Positions 8,516 to 17,964 are shown, counted from the stretch's first letter. The stretch: 64,000 nt of DNA from Bradyrhizobiaceae bacterium Ga0074131 (GCA_001464035.1 LNEC01000019.1:186001-250000); one strand, 5' to 3'. Numbers and translations are program-made. The notes: generated by a model from the sequence alone, not told the origin.

Positions 8516-9067
8516 TCAGGTGCCGGCGACGAAGAAGGACGCCAGCCGGGTCTGGATGTTTTCCGCGATCTCATTCGCGGCGCGATCCTCGGCTTCGCGA
8601 AAGGCGCGCGAACGGGCGAAGCGCTGCAGCTGGCCCGGTATGTCGTAGGACACGCGCGCGAACGTGGTTCCGGTCATCACCGACTTGTTGGTGGCGAGTT
8701 CGATCAGGTTGTACTGGGCGTCGATGCCGTAATTCTCGCTGGATGGCAGCGCGGTGGCGGGATCGAGCATCAGCGAGGAGCGGCTGGTGCCGAACCGCAG
8801 CACCAGGCGGTGTGTTGGCGGCATGCCGGTGGCGTTGCCGTAGAGCTTGAACGCCAGCGCGTTGCGGACTTCGACCTGGACCCGCGCCTCGCGCGAGGCG
8901 TTGGGCTTGTCGACCGGCGGGACTTCCACGCCCATCAGCTTTTCGCGCAGGCCGGGGGTGCCGTCCCTGCGCTCGGCGTACATCGGCTGAAAGCAGCCAG
9001 CCGTCAGCGCCGCCAGTGCGGCCACGACCAGAAGCCGTGCGGCGGTGCGGGTGCTAGCCAACGACAT
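8516..9067 (-). CDS. lptE: LPS-assembly lipoprotein LptE
   Basis: Outer-membrane lipoprotein that plugs and helps fold LptD for lipopolysaccharide export. 183 residues, with an N-terminal lipoprotein signal ending in the lipobox LTAGC (Cys about residue 25), then FQPMYAER, which is typical of alphaproteobacterial LptE. The reading overlaps the end of leuS by 14 bp and runs on to holA, so all three are probably co-transcribed. Sequence conservation in this family is low; the lipobox and the context carry most of the weight. Confidence 0.88.
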   Translation of the reverse strand: MSLASTRTAARLLVVAALAALTAGCFQPMYAERRDGTPGLREKLMGVEVPPVDKPNASREARVQVEVRNALAFKLYGNATGMPPTHRLVLRFGTSRSSLMLDPATALPSSENYGIDAQYNLIELATNKSVMTGTTFARVSYDIPGQLQRFARSRAFREAEDRAANEIAENIQTRLASFFVAGT

Positions 9068-11678
9068 TCACGATCCTCATGGGAACAATAATGACCTTGC
9101 GGACGGCCTTGCCGCCGAGGATTTGTTTTACCGCATCGAGGGCCAAAACGGCAGTCTCAATTTCCGGATTCTGGGCATTGCGGGCCACGGTGACCTCACC
9201 CCGTTTCTTGCCGTTGACCTGGACCACCAGGGTCACGGTGTCTTCAACCAGCAAATCGCGTTCGATTTGGGGCCAATCGGCCTCCGAAACCAGCCCGTTC
9301 TGGCCCAAAACCGTCCAGCACTCCTCGGCCAGATGCGGCATCATGGGCGCGAACAGTTGAACGAGAATGACCGCAGCCTCCCGGACCGACCAGGCCAGAT
9401 CCGGCGACGGTCGGGCCTCGCGGCCGAGCACCTCGGCCAGCGCATTGGCGAACTCGCGGATATGGGCAAGGCAGACGTTGAAATGTAGTTTTTCGATGCC
9501 GGCGGAGACTTTGTCCAAAGCGCCATGGGCCGCCTTACGGAGGACCAGCGCGTCCGCGCCGAACGCCGCCGGCCGCGCCGCCGGAGCGGATTTGGCGATT
9601 TCGGCCGATTCGTTGACCAGCCGCCACAGCCGCTGCACGAAGCGCGAGGCGCCCTGCACCCGCTCGTCGCTCCAGATCACGTCGCGATCCGGCGGCGAAT
9701 CCGACAGCATGAACCAGCGCGCGACGTCGGCGCCGTAGGTCGCGATGATGTCGTCGGGGTCGACGGTGTTGCGCTTCGACTTCGACATCTTCTCGATCGG
9801 GCCGATCGAGATCTCTTCGCCCGTCGTCAGCAGCACTGCGCGACGGCCGTCGGCGCCCGCCTCGACCCTGACCTCGGCCGGCGTGACGTAACCTCCATCG
9901 GCCTTTTGATAGGTCTCGTGCACCACCATGCCCTGCGTGAACATGCCGGCGAACGGCTCGTCCAGGCCGATATGGCCGGTGGCCTTCATGGCGCGGGTGA
10001 AGAAGCGGCTGTAGAGCAGATGCAGGATCGCGTGCTCGACACCGCCGATATACTGGTCGACCGGCATCATCCGGTTCGCGACATCAGGCGTGGTCGGCGC
10101 CTTCTGGTTCCAGGGATCGGTGAAGCGCGCGAAGTACCAGGACGAATCGACGAAGGTGTCCATCGTGTCGGTTTCGCGCTGCGCCTTCCCGCCGCATTGC
10201 GGGCAGGCGACGTGCTTCCAGGTCGGATGATGGTCGAGCGCGTTGCCGGGCCTGTCGAAGCTGACATCCTCGGGCAGCACCACCGGCAGGTCCGCATCGG
10301 GCACCGGCACGACATCGCATGTCGGGCAGTGGATGACCGGGATCGGGCAGCCCCAATAGCGTTGTCGCGAGATGCCCCAGTCGCGCAGCCGGAAGTTCAC
10401 CTGCCGCTCACCGACCGGCATGTTGCCGCGAACCTCGGTTTCCAGCCGTTTGGCTACTTCTGCCTTGGCCTGCTCGATGGTCATGCCGTCGAGGAAGCGC
10501 GAATTGATCATGCGGCCGTCGCCGTCAAAGGCGGTGTCGGTAATGACGAACGCCTTCGGATCCTGGCCTTCGGGGCACACCACGGGGGTGTTGCCGAGCC
10601 CGTATTTGTTGACGAAATCGAGGTCGCGCTGGTCGTGCGCCGGGCAGCCGAAGATCGCACCGGTGCCGTATTCCATCAGCACGAAATTGGCGACATAGAC
10701 CGGCAGCTTCCAGTCGGGATCGAACGGGTGGATCGCTCGTATACCGGTGTCGAAACCCAGCTTCTCCTGGGTATCGACGATCTCCTGCGCGGTGCCGTGA
10801 CGCTTCGCTTCCGCGATGAATTCCGCGAGTTTTGGATTCTTCGCCGCCATGGCCTGCGCCAGCGGATGGTCGGCTGCGATCGCCATGAACTTGGCGCCAA
10901 ACAGCGTGTCATGCCGCGTGGTGAAAACCTTCAGTTCGGTCTCGCCTGCCGGTGTCGTCGCCGGATCGAGCGCGAAACGCACCAGCATGCCTTCGGAGCG
11001 GCCGATCCAGTTGCGCTGCATCAGCCGCACCTTGTCGGGCCAACGGTCCAGCCCATCCAGTGCGTCCAGCAATTCCTGCGAGTACTTCGTGATCTTGAAG
11101 ACCCACTGGTTCATCTCGCGTTGTTCGACCACGGCGCCGGAGCGCCAGCCGCGGCCGTCGATCACCTGCTCGTTGGCGAGCACGGTCATGTCGACCGGGT
11201 CCCAGTTGATCTTGCGCTTTTCCCGTTCGGCCAGGCCTGCACGCAGAAAATCCAGAAACATCTTCTGCTGATGCTTGTAGTAGGAGGGATCGCAGGTCGC
11301 GAATTCGCGGGACCAGTCCAGCGACAGCCCGATCGATCGAAGCTGCTTCTTCATCGCCGCAATATTCTCGTAGGTCCACGCCTTCGGCGCCACCTTGCGC
11401 TCGATCGCGGCGTTCTCCGCCGGCAGGCCGAAGGCGTCCCAGCCCATCGGGTGCAGCACGTTGAATCCCCTGGCCCGCATGAAGCGCGCCAGCACGTCGC
11501 CCAGCGTATAGTTGCGGACATGACCGATATGGATGCGCCCGGAGGGATAGGGGAACATCTCGAGCACGTAGTATTTCGGCCGGACATCGTCGTTTTTGGA
11601 GGCGAAGATTGCCCTTTCGTCCCACTGGCGTTGCCAGCGCGGCTCGGATTCGCGTGCGTTGTAGCGTTCGGAGGTCAT
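9054..11678 (-). CDS. leuS: Leucyl-tRNA synthetase
   Basis: Class I aminoacyl-tRNA synthetase charging tRNA-Leu in the cytoplasm. 874 residues, normal length. The HIGH motif is in GRIHIGHVRNYT (about residue 48) and KMSKS in IEKMSKSKRNTVDP (about residue 631). The CP1 editing domain lies between them with the TRHDTLFGAKFMAIA segment, and the tRNA-binding C-terminus ends in VVQVNGKKRG and the small terminal domain. First gene of the leuS-lptE-holA unit. Confidence 0.97.
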   Translation of the reverse strand: MTSERYNARESEPRWQRQWDERAIFASKNDDVRPKYYVLEMFPYPSGRIHIGHVRNYTLGDVLARFMRARGFNVLHPMGWDAFGLPAENAAIERKVAPKAWTYENIAAMKKQLRSIGLSLDWSREFATCDPSYYKHQQKMFLDFLRAGLAEREKRKINWDPVDMTVLANEQVIDGRGWRSGAVVEQREMNQWVFKITKYSQELLDALDGLDRWPDKVRLMQRNWIGRSEGMLVRFALDPATTPAGETELKVFTTRHDTLFGAKFMAIAADHPLAQAMAAKNPKLAEFIAEAKRHGTAQEIVDTQEKLGFDTGIRAIHPFDPDWKLPVYVANFVLMEYGTGAIFGCPAHDQRDLDFVNKYGLGNTPVVCPEGQDPKAFVITDTAFDGDGRMINSRFLDGMTIEQAKAEVAKRLETEVRGNMPVGERQVNFRLRDWGISRQRYWGCPIPVIHCPTCDVVPVPDADLPVVLPEDVSFDRPGNALDHHPTWKHVACPQCGGKAQRETDTMDTFVDSSWYFARFTDPWNQKAPTTPDVANRMMPVDQYIGGVEHAILHLLYSRFFTRAMKATGHIGLDEPFAGMFTQGMVVHETYQKADGGYVTPAEVRVEAGADGRRAVLLTTGEEISIGPIEKMSKSKRNTVDPDDIIATYGADVARWFMLSDSPPDRDVIWSDERVQGASRFVQRLWRLVNESAEIAKSAPAARPAAFGADALVLRKAAHGALDKVSAGIEKLHFNVCLAHIREFANALAEVLGREARPSPDLAWSVREAAVILVQLFAPMMPHLAEECWTVLGQNGLVSEADWPQIERDLLVEDTVTLVVQVNGKKRGEVTVARNAQNPEIETAVLALDAVKQILGGKAVRKVIIVPMRIVNVVG

Positions 11679-11804
11679 GGAATCTTAAGGGCTTTTCGTG
11701 GATTCGGGGGCCGTCTCAGGGGACGGCGGACTAGGCCACAAAAGCGGCTCGGGGGTCAACGCCCAGGCCCTTTACCGACCAAGCCCTTCAAGGGGGCTGG
11801 CGCC

Positions 11805-13496
11805 TCAGCTCGCCATCGCCATCCCGCCATCCGTCAGCCGCACGACCCCGTGCTCGACCACGGCGTTGCGGCCGCGGCGCTTGGCGGCGTAAAGGGCGGC
11901 GTCGGCGGCCTCGATCAGGTCGCCCGGTTGCTGCTTGTCGTTCGGCCTGGCGCAGGACACGCCGACGCTGGCGGTGACAGTCAGGAAGCTCGAGGTGCTG
12001 TGGGGCATCGCCAGGTTCTGGACGGCTGATCGCACCATCTCGCCGATCTCGAGCGCGCGTCCGGCGTCGGTGTTGGGCAGCAGCAGGCAGAATTCCTCGC
12101 CGCCGTAACGTCCGGCAAAGCCCTTGGTTTCGGCGGCGACGGCGGACAAGGTTTCGCCGAGCCGGCTGAGGCAGGCGTCGCCTTCGGGATGGCCATAGGT
12201 GTCGTTGAACAGCTTGAATTGATCGACGTCGATCATCAGCAGCGACAGCTCGCTGCCGGATTGCTGGGCCTTCATCCATTCCAGGTCGAGCCGGCTCTGG
12301 AAACCGCGCCGGTTGGCGAGGCCGGACAGCATGTCGATCGAGGCCATCACGGTGAGCCGGTCATTGGTGGCGACCAGCTCGCGCTCGCGCTTGCGTAATT
12401 GTGCCGCCATCTCGTTGAAGGCGCGGGCCAAGGGCATGAATTCGGCCGGCAGCGACTTGCGCGCGGCGCGCACCGACCATTCGCCCCGACCGAAACGCTT
12501 CGCCATCGCTGCCATCGTCTCGATCGGCTGGATGATCAGCTTCTCGGCAGCAACCAAGGCACCGAGCAGCACGAACAGGCAGACGAAGCCGAGCTGGAGA
12601 TAGGCGGTGTGAATTTCGCGGTTGATCGCGGCGGAAACCCTGCCCTCGTCGATGCTGACGACGAGGCGCGATTGGGTGCCGGCAATGCGCGCGAAGTTGA
12701 CCATTCGTCTCGAGCCGTCGATGGCAGTGAAGGAGAGCGATCCTTCCGGCTGATCCGAATCGATGGCCCCTTCGGCGATCGACGACAACAGGGGCACGGC
12801 ATCCAGTGGACGGCCGATCAAGCCGGCTTGACCCGCCGGCGCTGCCAGCACGACCCCCGCGCTGTCGACCATCACGGCGGTAACCCCGGACCGGTTGCCG
12901 AGATTGCTCATGATCTTCGACATCCAGTCGAGATTGACGCCGGCAAGAACGATTGAGTCCGCGCCGCCTTCGATGGCCGATACCGGATAGGCCGCCATCA
13001 CGATGGGTGTGTTGGTGGGCCTGGCGAGCAGAAAATCGCTTAAAACAAAGTCACGGCTCTCGCGCGCCTTGAGGAGATAGGGCCGGTCGCTGAGATCGAG
13101 ACCGACGTAAGCGTTGTTGGTCGAGCACTGGATTCGTCCGTCGCCGCCGACGATCATCAGGCTGCGGATCCAGGGCAGATTGACGGGCACGCTGGCGCGC
13201 ATGATGTCGCAACTCCGGCCGGCGCCGCCGTCGGTAGCTCGGATATAGGCCGCCGATTTCAGCACCGTCTCGACCGACGAAATCACTTCGCGCTGCAGAT
13301 CGGCGCCGTGCCTGGCGAGGCTGGTGAACTCCGCCGAGGCAAGCGCGACCTGCTTGGCCCTTGTGTTCTCAAGAGAACGGACGCGCTCGAGCATCAGCGG
13401 CGTCACCAGGATCAGCCCCAGCAACGCCAGCCGCGCGCGAATTCCCAGAACCTTCTTGAGTTTCACTCTTTTGCGGTTGAAACTGACCCGTGACAT
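11805..13496 (-). CDS. Membrane-bound diguanylate cyclase with extracytoplasmic sensor and HAMP domains
   Basis: Predicted to make cyclic di-GMP in response to a periplasmic signal. Started at the ATG 13496 (MSRVSFNRKR), giving 563 residues; the open frame upstream of it looks non-coding. Order: membrane helix at about 20-37, a periplasmic Cache-like domain at about 40-300 (ending VVSIDEGRVSAAINRE), second helix 300-322, HAMP about 322-378, GGDEF domain 395-555. The active site is RYGGEEF, a working variant. The usual RxxD inhibitory site before it is replaced (ETKG), so product feedback inhibition may be absent. Transcribed divergently from the yggS-like gene. Confidence 0.92.
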   Translation of the reverse strand: MSRVSFNRKRVKLKKVLGIRARLALLGLILVTPLMLERVRSLENTRAKQVALASAEFTSLARHGADLQREVISSVETVLKSAAYIRATDGGAGRSCDIMRASVPVNLPWIRSLMIVGGDGRIQCSTNNAYVGLDLSDRPYLLKARESRDFVLSDFLLARPTNTPIVMAAYPVSAIEGGADSIVLAGVNLDWMSKIMSNLGNRSGVTAVMVDSAGVVLAAPAGQAGLIGRPLDAVPLLSSIAEGAIDSDQPEGSLSFTAIDGSRRMVNFARIAGTQSRLVVSIDEGRVSAAINREIHTAYLQLGFVCLFVLLGALVAAEKLIIQPIETMAAMAKRFGRGEWSVRAARKSLPAEFMPLARAFNEMAAQLRKRERELVATNDRLTVMASIDMLSGLANRRGFQSRLDLEWMKAQQSGSELSLLMIDVDQFKLFNDTYGHPEGDACLSRLGETLSAVAAETKGFAGRYGGEEFCLLLPNTDAGRALEIGEMVRSAVQNLAMPHSTSSFLTVTASVGVSCARPNDKQQPGDLIEAADAALYAAKRRGRNAVVEHGVVRLTDGGMAMAS

Positions 13497-13602
13497 CTTA
13501 GTCCCCTGCCCCCGGTCGCAGGGTACGGGCAAGGGTTCAAGAAGCCTTTCCGGAACTAGGTAAAATTCGAACCAACCCGTAAATCCACGACTGACGGATG
13601 AC

Positions 13603-14292
13603 ATGGCGCCGCAAGATCCCTCCCCGATGTCAGCGCATTCACCAAACGGGCTCGCCGCCGTGGAGCGGGACATTGCGCGGGCCTGCAAGGAGGCTCGCCG
13701 TGACCGTGGATCGGTGACGCTGATCGCGGTCTCCAAGACGTTCGACGCCGTTGCGATTACGCCCGTGATCGAGGCTGGACAACGCATTTTCGGGGAGAAT
13801 CGCGTGCAGGAGGCCAAGGCCAAGTGGCCGGGGTTAATGTCGGCTTACCCCGGCCTCGCGCTGCATCTGATCGGGCCGCTGCAATCCAACAAGGCAAAGG
13901 AAGCCGTGGCGCTGTTCGACGCGATTCATTCCGTCGACCGTCCGAGCATTTGCGAAGCGTTAGCCAAGGCAATCGGTTCCCAAGGGCGACGGCCTGAATT
14001 GTTCGTCCAGATCAATACCGGCGAGGAGCCGCAGAAGGCCGGAGTCGCTCCTGGCGAGGCCGACGCCTTCATTGCCGGTTGCCGGGAAAAGTATGGCTTG
14101 TCGATTTCCGGCCTGATGTGCATTCCGCCTGTCAACGACGCCCCGGCGCCGCACTTCGCGCTGACCGCCAAGATCGCCGCCCGCAACGGGCTGGCGAATC
14201 TCTCGATGGGCATGAGCGCCGATTTTGCAACCGCGATCCAGTTCGGCGCCACCCATGTGCGGATCGGTTCGGCCATCTTCGGGACGCGGTAA
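13603..14292 (+). CDS. YggS-family pyridoxal-phosphate homeostasis protein
   Basis: Non-catalytic PLP-binding barrel protein involved in vitamin B6 and amino-acid balance. 229 residues. The Lys-bearing strand reads LIAVSKTFD (about residue 45), followed by FGENRVQEA and LHLIGPLQSNKAKEAV, all diagnostic, and the phosphate-binding end shows LSMGMSADFATAIQFGATHVRIGSAIFG. The ATG at 13627 is an alternative start that drops eight residues. Lies divergent to the diguanylate cyclase with a 106-bp gap. Confidence 0.93.
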   Translation: MAPQDPSPMSAHSPNGLAAVERDIARACKEARRDRGSVTLIAVSKTFDAVAITPVIEAGQRIFGENRVQEAKAKWPGLMSAYPGLALHLIGPLQSNKAKEAVALFDAIHSVDRPSICEALAKAIGSQGRRPELFVQINTGEEPQKAGVAPGEADAFIAGCREKYGLSISGLMCIPPVNDAPAPHFALTAKIAARNGLANLSMGMSADFATAIQFGATHVRIGSAIFGTR

Positions 14293-14340
14293 GATACGGA
14301 TACGCCTCGGCGTTCGACCAGACGACGCCATCCATGTTGC

Positions 14341-15126
14341 CTATTCGAACTTGACCGACACTTTCCCAAGCACGCCGAAATCAGCCTCGAGCACATCGCC
14401 CGGTTGAATCGGCAGCGGCGCGTGACAGGTGCCGGTGGTCACGATCTCGCCGGCGCCGAGCGTCACGCCAAGCCCACGCAATTCGTTGGCGAGCCATGTG
14501 AGGGCGATCCTGGGATCGCCCAGCACGTTCCTGCCGTGACCGGCGTATTGCGCGCCGCGCAGCGTGATGAGTGGCTTTTCCTCGACCAGATCGAGCGTGC
14601 GCCAGTTCGATGTCGTCGGCGCACCGAGAACGAACAGATGCGCGCAGGCATTGTCCGCGATGATCTGATCAGCTCCGACGCTGACGAAATCCGCGAAACG
14701 CGAATCCGGAATCTCGATTGCCGGATGCAGCGTGTCGACCGCATCCAGCACCTCCTGCACGGTGTAGGGCGCGTTGCGCGGCGCCAGATCGGCGCGCATC
14801 CGAAAGGCGAACTCCGGCTCGGCAACCCGCATTTCATTTCCCGCCATCGGCGCCGTGCCGCCATCCGCGATCACGGTCTCGGGCAGAATGCGGCCCGCCA
14901 TCGGTCCGTCGACATTGATGTGCTTTTGCCCGGCCTCGCTGGTGGCGGCGATCTTCCAGCCGAACCGTTTTCCGCTGGCATGGGTCTCGATGGCCGCCTG
15001 GATCGCATAGGCCTCGGCGCGATCACGCGGACGCAGCGAGGGTTCGAGACTGGCAAGCTTGGTGCCGGCGCGCCAGTGGTCCCGCAGGGTTCGTGACGCC
15101 GCCGCTATCCGTTCTTTGTCGAGCAT
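14341..15126 (-). CDS. 2-keto-4-pentenoate hydratase / fumarylacetoacetate hydrolase-family protein
   Basis: Member of the MhpD-like branch (hydratase or decarboxylase of 2-oxo-pentenoates, metal-dependent) of the FAH superfamily. Visible: IQAAIETHASGKRFGWKIAAT, the long MhpD-type N-terminal helix region, then MRVAEPEFAFRMRADL, which holds the metal-binding Glu residues (EPEFAF), and HPAIEIPDSRF. The ATG at 15126 (MLDKERIAA) has a GGAAAG upstream and fits family starts; a GTG at 15156 would add ten residues and overlap the preceding stop as GTGA. The substrate cannot be read from the sequence. No aromatic meta-cleavage genes lie beside it. Confidence 0.85.
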   Translation of the reverse strand: MLDKERIAAASRTLRDHWRAGTKLASLEPSLRPRDRAEAYAIQAAIETHASGKRFGWKIAATSEAGQKHINVDGPMAGRILPETVIADGGTAPMAGNEMRVAEPEFAFRMRADLAPRNAPYTVQEVLDAVDTLHPAIEIPDSRFADFVSVGADQIIADNACAHLFVLGAPTTSNWRTLDLVEEKPLITLRGAQYAGHGRNVLGDPRIALTWLANELRGLGVTLGAGEIVTTGTCHAPLPIQPGDVLEADFGVLGKVSVKFE

Positions 15127-15152
15127 GGTTGCTTTCCAGGGAGGGGTGAAGC

Positions 15153-15728
15153 TCACTCAATCACGATCTTCGTCTCGGGTCCGATACGCTGCAACAACCG
15201 CAGCATCGCCGATCTCGTCATTGCGACGCATCCCGCGGTCGGTCCGAAATTGTCGCGTGCCAGATGCAGGAAGACCGCGCTTCCCCGGCCGGCGATGCGG
15301 GGCTGGATATTGTGATCGATCTCGACGATGAAGTCATAGAGGTGATCGTCGCGCTGGAGCCGGTCGCCGCCGCGATCAAGCGGCAGCCGCACCGGCTGGT
15401 TGTAATGACGGTCTCCGGGGTCTTCGCACCAGGCGTCTTCGGGCCGGATGGCGCGAACCGGCAGGAATGTGCGCGGTCGCGCGTGGCGGTCGGCCCGCCA
15501 CCACAATTGCCGCGGCCGAAACGTGCCCCGGGGGGTGCCGCCGTCGCCCTCGCGCTTGTTGGCCAGAATGCCGCCGCGCCCCAGCGCGACCGGTATGGTC
15601 AGCCCGCCGGCCGTCAGCCAGCCCCTGCGGGGATTGCCGGCGGCGGCGCGGATACGGATTGCGCAAAGCGGCCGATCACGCGTACTTGTCTGATAAGTGT
15701 TTGAAATGCCGGGCTTTCCCATGCCCAT
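15153..15728 (-). CDS. L,D-transpeptidase (YkuD) domain protein
   Basis: YkuD-fold enzyme, likely acting on peptidoglycan peptides or their fragments. About 191 residues. The active-site motif is present: HLARDNFGPTAGCVAM, with the catalytic Cys in T-x-G-C and the upstream His. Upstream are GGLTIPVALGRGG and the substrate-loop region KREGDGGTPRGTFR. No signal peptide is visible with either the ATG at 15728 or the TTG at 15734, which is unusual for an enzyme acting on the wall. It precedes the hydratase gene on the same strand and lies divergent from cenR. Confidence 0.87.
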   Translation of the reverse strand: MGMGKPGISNTYQTSTRDRPLCAIRIRAAAGNPRRGWLTAGGLTIPVALGRGGILANKREGDGGTPRGTFRPRQLWWRADRHARPRTFLPVRAIRPEDAWCEDPGDRHYNQPVRLPLDRGGDRLQRDDHLYDFIVEIDHNIQPRIAGRGSAVFLHLARDNFGPTAGCVAMTRSAMLRLLQRIGPETKIVIE

Positions 15729-15939
15729 CGCCAATCTCCGGTTGCCACATTAACGGCAAATAGCCTATTTCACGCCGATTCCCCGACATTCATCCAAAGA
15801 CCTCCGAATCTGGAGTAGAGTGTCGAGTGGCTTGTGAATCGGTAACAGCCCCTTACCTCAATACGAACCTGGACCTGACGAACCTAGATCCGGCTGACGG
15901 CGCTTCCCGCCGCCCGCGCGCCCCAAGAGGATTGTACCA

Positions 15940-16626
15940 ATGGCCACTGCCCGCAAGATCCTGATCGTGGATGACGATACCGATCTGCGCGATACGCTGG
16001 TGGAGCAGTTGTCGTTGCACGACGAGTTCGAGGCCTCCGCCGTCGATACCGGCGCCAAGGGCGCCAGCGCCGCGAAGGCCAATTCTCCCGATCTCGTGCT
16101 GATGGATGTCGGGCTGCCGGACACCGATGGCCGCGAAGTGGTGCGCAGCTTGCGCAAGGGCGGCTTCAAGGCCCCCATCATCATGCTCACGGGGCACGAC
16201 ACCGATTCGGATACCATTCTGGGACTGGAGTCCGGCGCCAACGACTATGTGGCGAAGCCGTTTCGATTTGCGGTGCTGCTGGCGCGAATCCGGGCCCAGC
16301 TCCGCCAGCATGAGGCCAGCGAAGACGCGGTGTTTTCGGTCGGCCCCTACTCTTTCCGTCCCGGTTCCAAGATGCTGACCGGGGCCAATGCGCGGAAGGT
16401 CCGCCTCACCGAAAAGGAAACCGCGATCCTCCGGTTCCTGTACCGCGCCGGCCAGCTGCCGGTGTCGCGCGAGACCCTGCTGCAGGAGGTGTGGGGTTAT
16501 AATTCGGGCGTCACCACCCATACCCTGGAAACCCACATCTACCGGCTGCGTCAGAAAATCGAGAAAGATGCGGGCAATCCCGAGATATTGGTGACGGAAG
16601 CCGGTGGCTACAAGCTGGTGCCGTGA
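15940..16626 (+). CDS. cenR: OmpR-family response regulator, CenR/OtpR type
   Basis: DNA-binding regulator of cell-envelope genes in alphaproteobacteria, essential in Caulobacter as CenR and called OtpR in Brucella. 228 residues. Receiver: LIVDDDTDLRDTL, phospho-acceptor Asp in LVLMDVGLPDTDG, conserved Lys in YVAKPFRF. The winged-helix domain (about 130-228) includes RLTEKETAILRFLYRAGQ and VWGYNSGVTTHTLETHIYRL, the signature that separates this group from PhoB or OmpR. The following gene, a cyclic-nucleotide-domain protein, is the same partner found after otpR in Brucella. A 205-bp gap lies upstream. Confidence 0.88.
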   Translation: MATARKILIVDDDTDLRDTLVEQLSLHDEFEASAVDTGAKGASAAKANSPDLVLMDVGLPDTDGREVVRSLRKGGFKAPIIMLTGHDTDSDTILGLESGANDYVAKPFRFAVLLARIRAQLRQHEASEDAVFSVGPYSFRPGSKMLTGANARKVRLTEKETAILRFLYRAGQLPVSRETLLQEVWGYNSGVTTHTLETHIYRLRQKIEKDAGNPEILVTEAGGYKLVP

Positions 16627-16680
16627 TACGATTCGCCCAAGGCTTCGCATTGATCAGCGCATCCCGATCACTGGTTCTGC

Positions 16681-17124
16681 ATGTCGATCGAAGATGATGT
16701 AGCGCTACTCGAGCGCGTCCCCACCCTTCGCCTGCTGGGGGCGGCCGCGCTGCGCATGCTGGCGATCGGCTCCGAACAGCGCAATTTCGCGCGCGGCGAA
16801 GTCCTCTTCAAGGAGGGCGACGATGCCGATGCCGGCTTCATCGTCCAGCGCGGCGCGTTCCGCGTCGAGGACAGCGGCGGCGCCGAAATCATCGCAGGCC
16901 CGGGCACCCTGCTCGGCGAACTTGCGCTGGTGGTCGCGATGCGGCGGCCGTCTACCGCCACCGCGCTGGAAAATTCCTCGGTGATCCGGGTCGCGCGCAG
17001 CCTGTTTCAGCGCGTGCTGGAAAGCGATCCCGCCGCGGCGCGCCGGCTGCGCGACGAATTCGCCATCCGCACCAGCCAGATCGCCAGCGATATCCTGATG
17101 GCGGGCGCGAAGCTGAGCATTTAG
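16681..17124 (+). CDS. Cyclic-nucleotide-binding-domain protein, partner of cenR
   Basis: 147-residue protein made of one cyclic-nucleotide-binding fold without a DNA-binding domain. Visible: RGEVLFKEGDDADAGFIVQRG (the beta-barrel start) and IIAGPGTLLGELALVVAMRRPSTATA, the phosphate-binding cassette with Gly-Glu-Leu-Ala and the terminal Arg-Arg-Pro-Ser. That cassette suggests it can bind cAMP or cGMP. It follows cenR by 54 bp and is probably co-transcribed, suggesting that second-messenger sensing feeds into envelope control. Direct evidence for this link is not in the sequence. Confidence 0.88.
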   Translation: MSIEDDVALLERVPTLRLLGAAALRMLAIGSEQRNFARGEVLFKEGDDADAGFIVQRGAFRVEDSGGAEIIAGPGTLLGELALVVAMRRPSTATALENSSVIRVARSLFQRVLESDPAAARRLRDEFAIRTSQIASDILMAGAKLSI

Positions 17125-17148
17125 TTCCGACGCCGCAACGAGCCGGAG

Positions 17149-17964
17149 TCACACCTCGAGAGCCACCGTCACCGGCACATGATCGGACGGCCGCTCCCAG
17201 CCGCGCGCGTCCCTCGTGATGCGGAAATCGCTGATGCCGTCCTTCAGCGCGCGCGATACCCAGATATGATCGAGCCTGCGGCCGCGATCGGCCAGCGTCC
17301 AGTCGGCGGCGCGATAGCTCCACCAAGTATAGACTTTCTCCGACAGCGGGATCCGTTCGCGCGCGACGTCGAACCATTCGCCGTGCGCCTGCGCGGCGAG
17401 CAGCTTCTCGCATTCGATCGGCGTGTGGGACACGACCTTCAGCAGCTGCCGGTGCGACCATACGTCGTTCTCGTGCGGCGCCACGTTGAGATCGCCGACC
17501 AGGATATGCCGGTCCTCGCCGCGCGGATGCAGCGGCTCGCACGCCTTCATCTCGTCGAGAAAGCGCAGCTTGTGCTCGAATTTCGGGTTCAGCGCAGGAT
17601 CGGGAATATCGCCGCCCGCCGGCACGTAGAAATTATGCAGCACCAGCGGCTTGGCGAGTTGCGCCTTCTCGCCGAACGAAACCGAGATGTGACGCGAATC
17701 GAGCTTGTCGCAGAAGGTGCGGATATCCGTGGTTTCGAACGGCAGCTTCGAGATCACGGCGACGCCGTGATAGCCCTTCTGTCCGTTCAACGCGACATGC
17801 TCGTAGCCGAGACGTTTGAATCGTTTCAGCGGAAATGCGTCATCGATGCACTTCGTCTCTTGCAGACAGAGTACATCCGGCCGCGCGGATTTGAGGAATT
17901 TGGCGACGATATCGATGCGCAGGCGCACCGAATTGATGTTCCAGGTTGTCACGGAGAAGCGCAT
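17149..17964 (-). CDS. xthA: Exodeoxyribonuclease III
   Basis: Mg-dependent AP endonuclease and 3'-5' exonuclease in base-excision repair. 271 residues, standard. Motifs: WNINSVRLR, LQETKC (catalytic Glu), NFYVPAGG, VGDLNVAPHE (Asp/Asn), RLDHIWVS and the final catalytic pair in RPSDHVPV. Convergent with the cenR pair, ending 24 bp from it. Confidence 0.96.
   Translation of the reverse strand: MRFSVTTWNINSVRLRIDIVAKFLKSARPDVLCLQETKCIDDAFPLKRFKRLGYEHVALNGQKGYHGVAVISKLPFETTDIRTFCDKLDSRHISVSFGEKAQLAKPLVLHNFYVPAGGDIPDPALNPKFEHKLRFLDEMKACEPLHPRGEDRHILVGDLNVAPHENDVWSHRQLLKVVSHTPIECEKLLAAQAHGEWFDVARERIPLSEKVYTWWSYRAADWTLADRGRRLDHIWVSRALKDGISDFRITRDARGWERPSDHVPVTVALEV

Noticed and set aside
9525..12029. 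Long plus-strand open frame (834 codons) opposite leuS and the diguanylate cyclase
   Set aside because: Product is rich in His, Arg and Asp without any family resemblance; it is the antisense shadow of high-GC genes with clear motifs.
12536..12802. Small Arg/Ser-rich frame inside the diguanylate cyclase gene
   Set aside because: Out-of-frame shadow on the same strand with no start signal.
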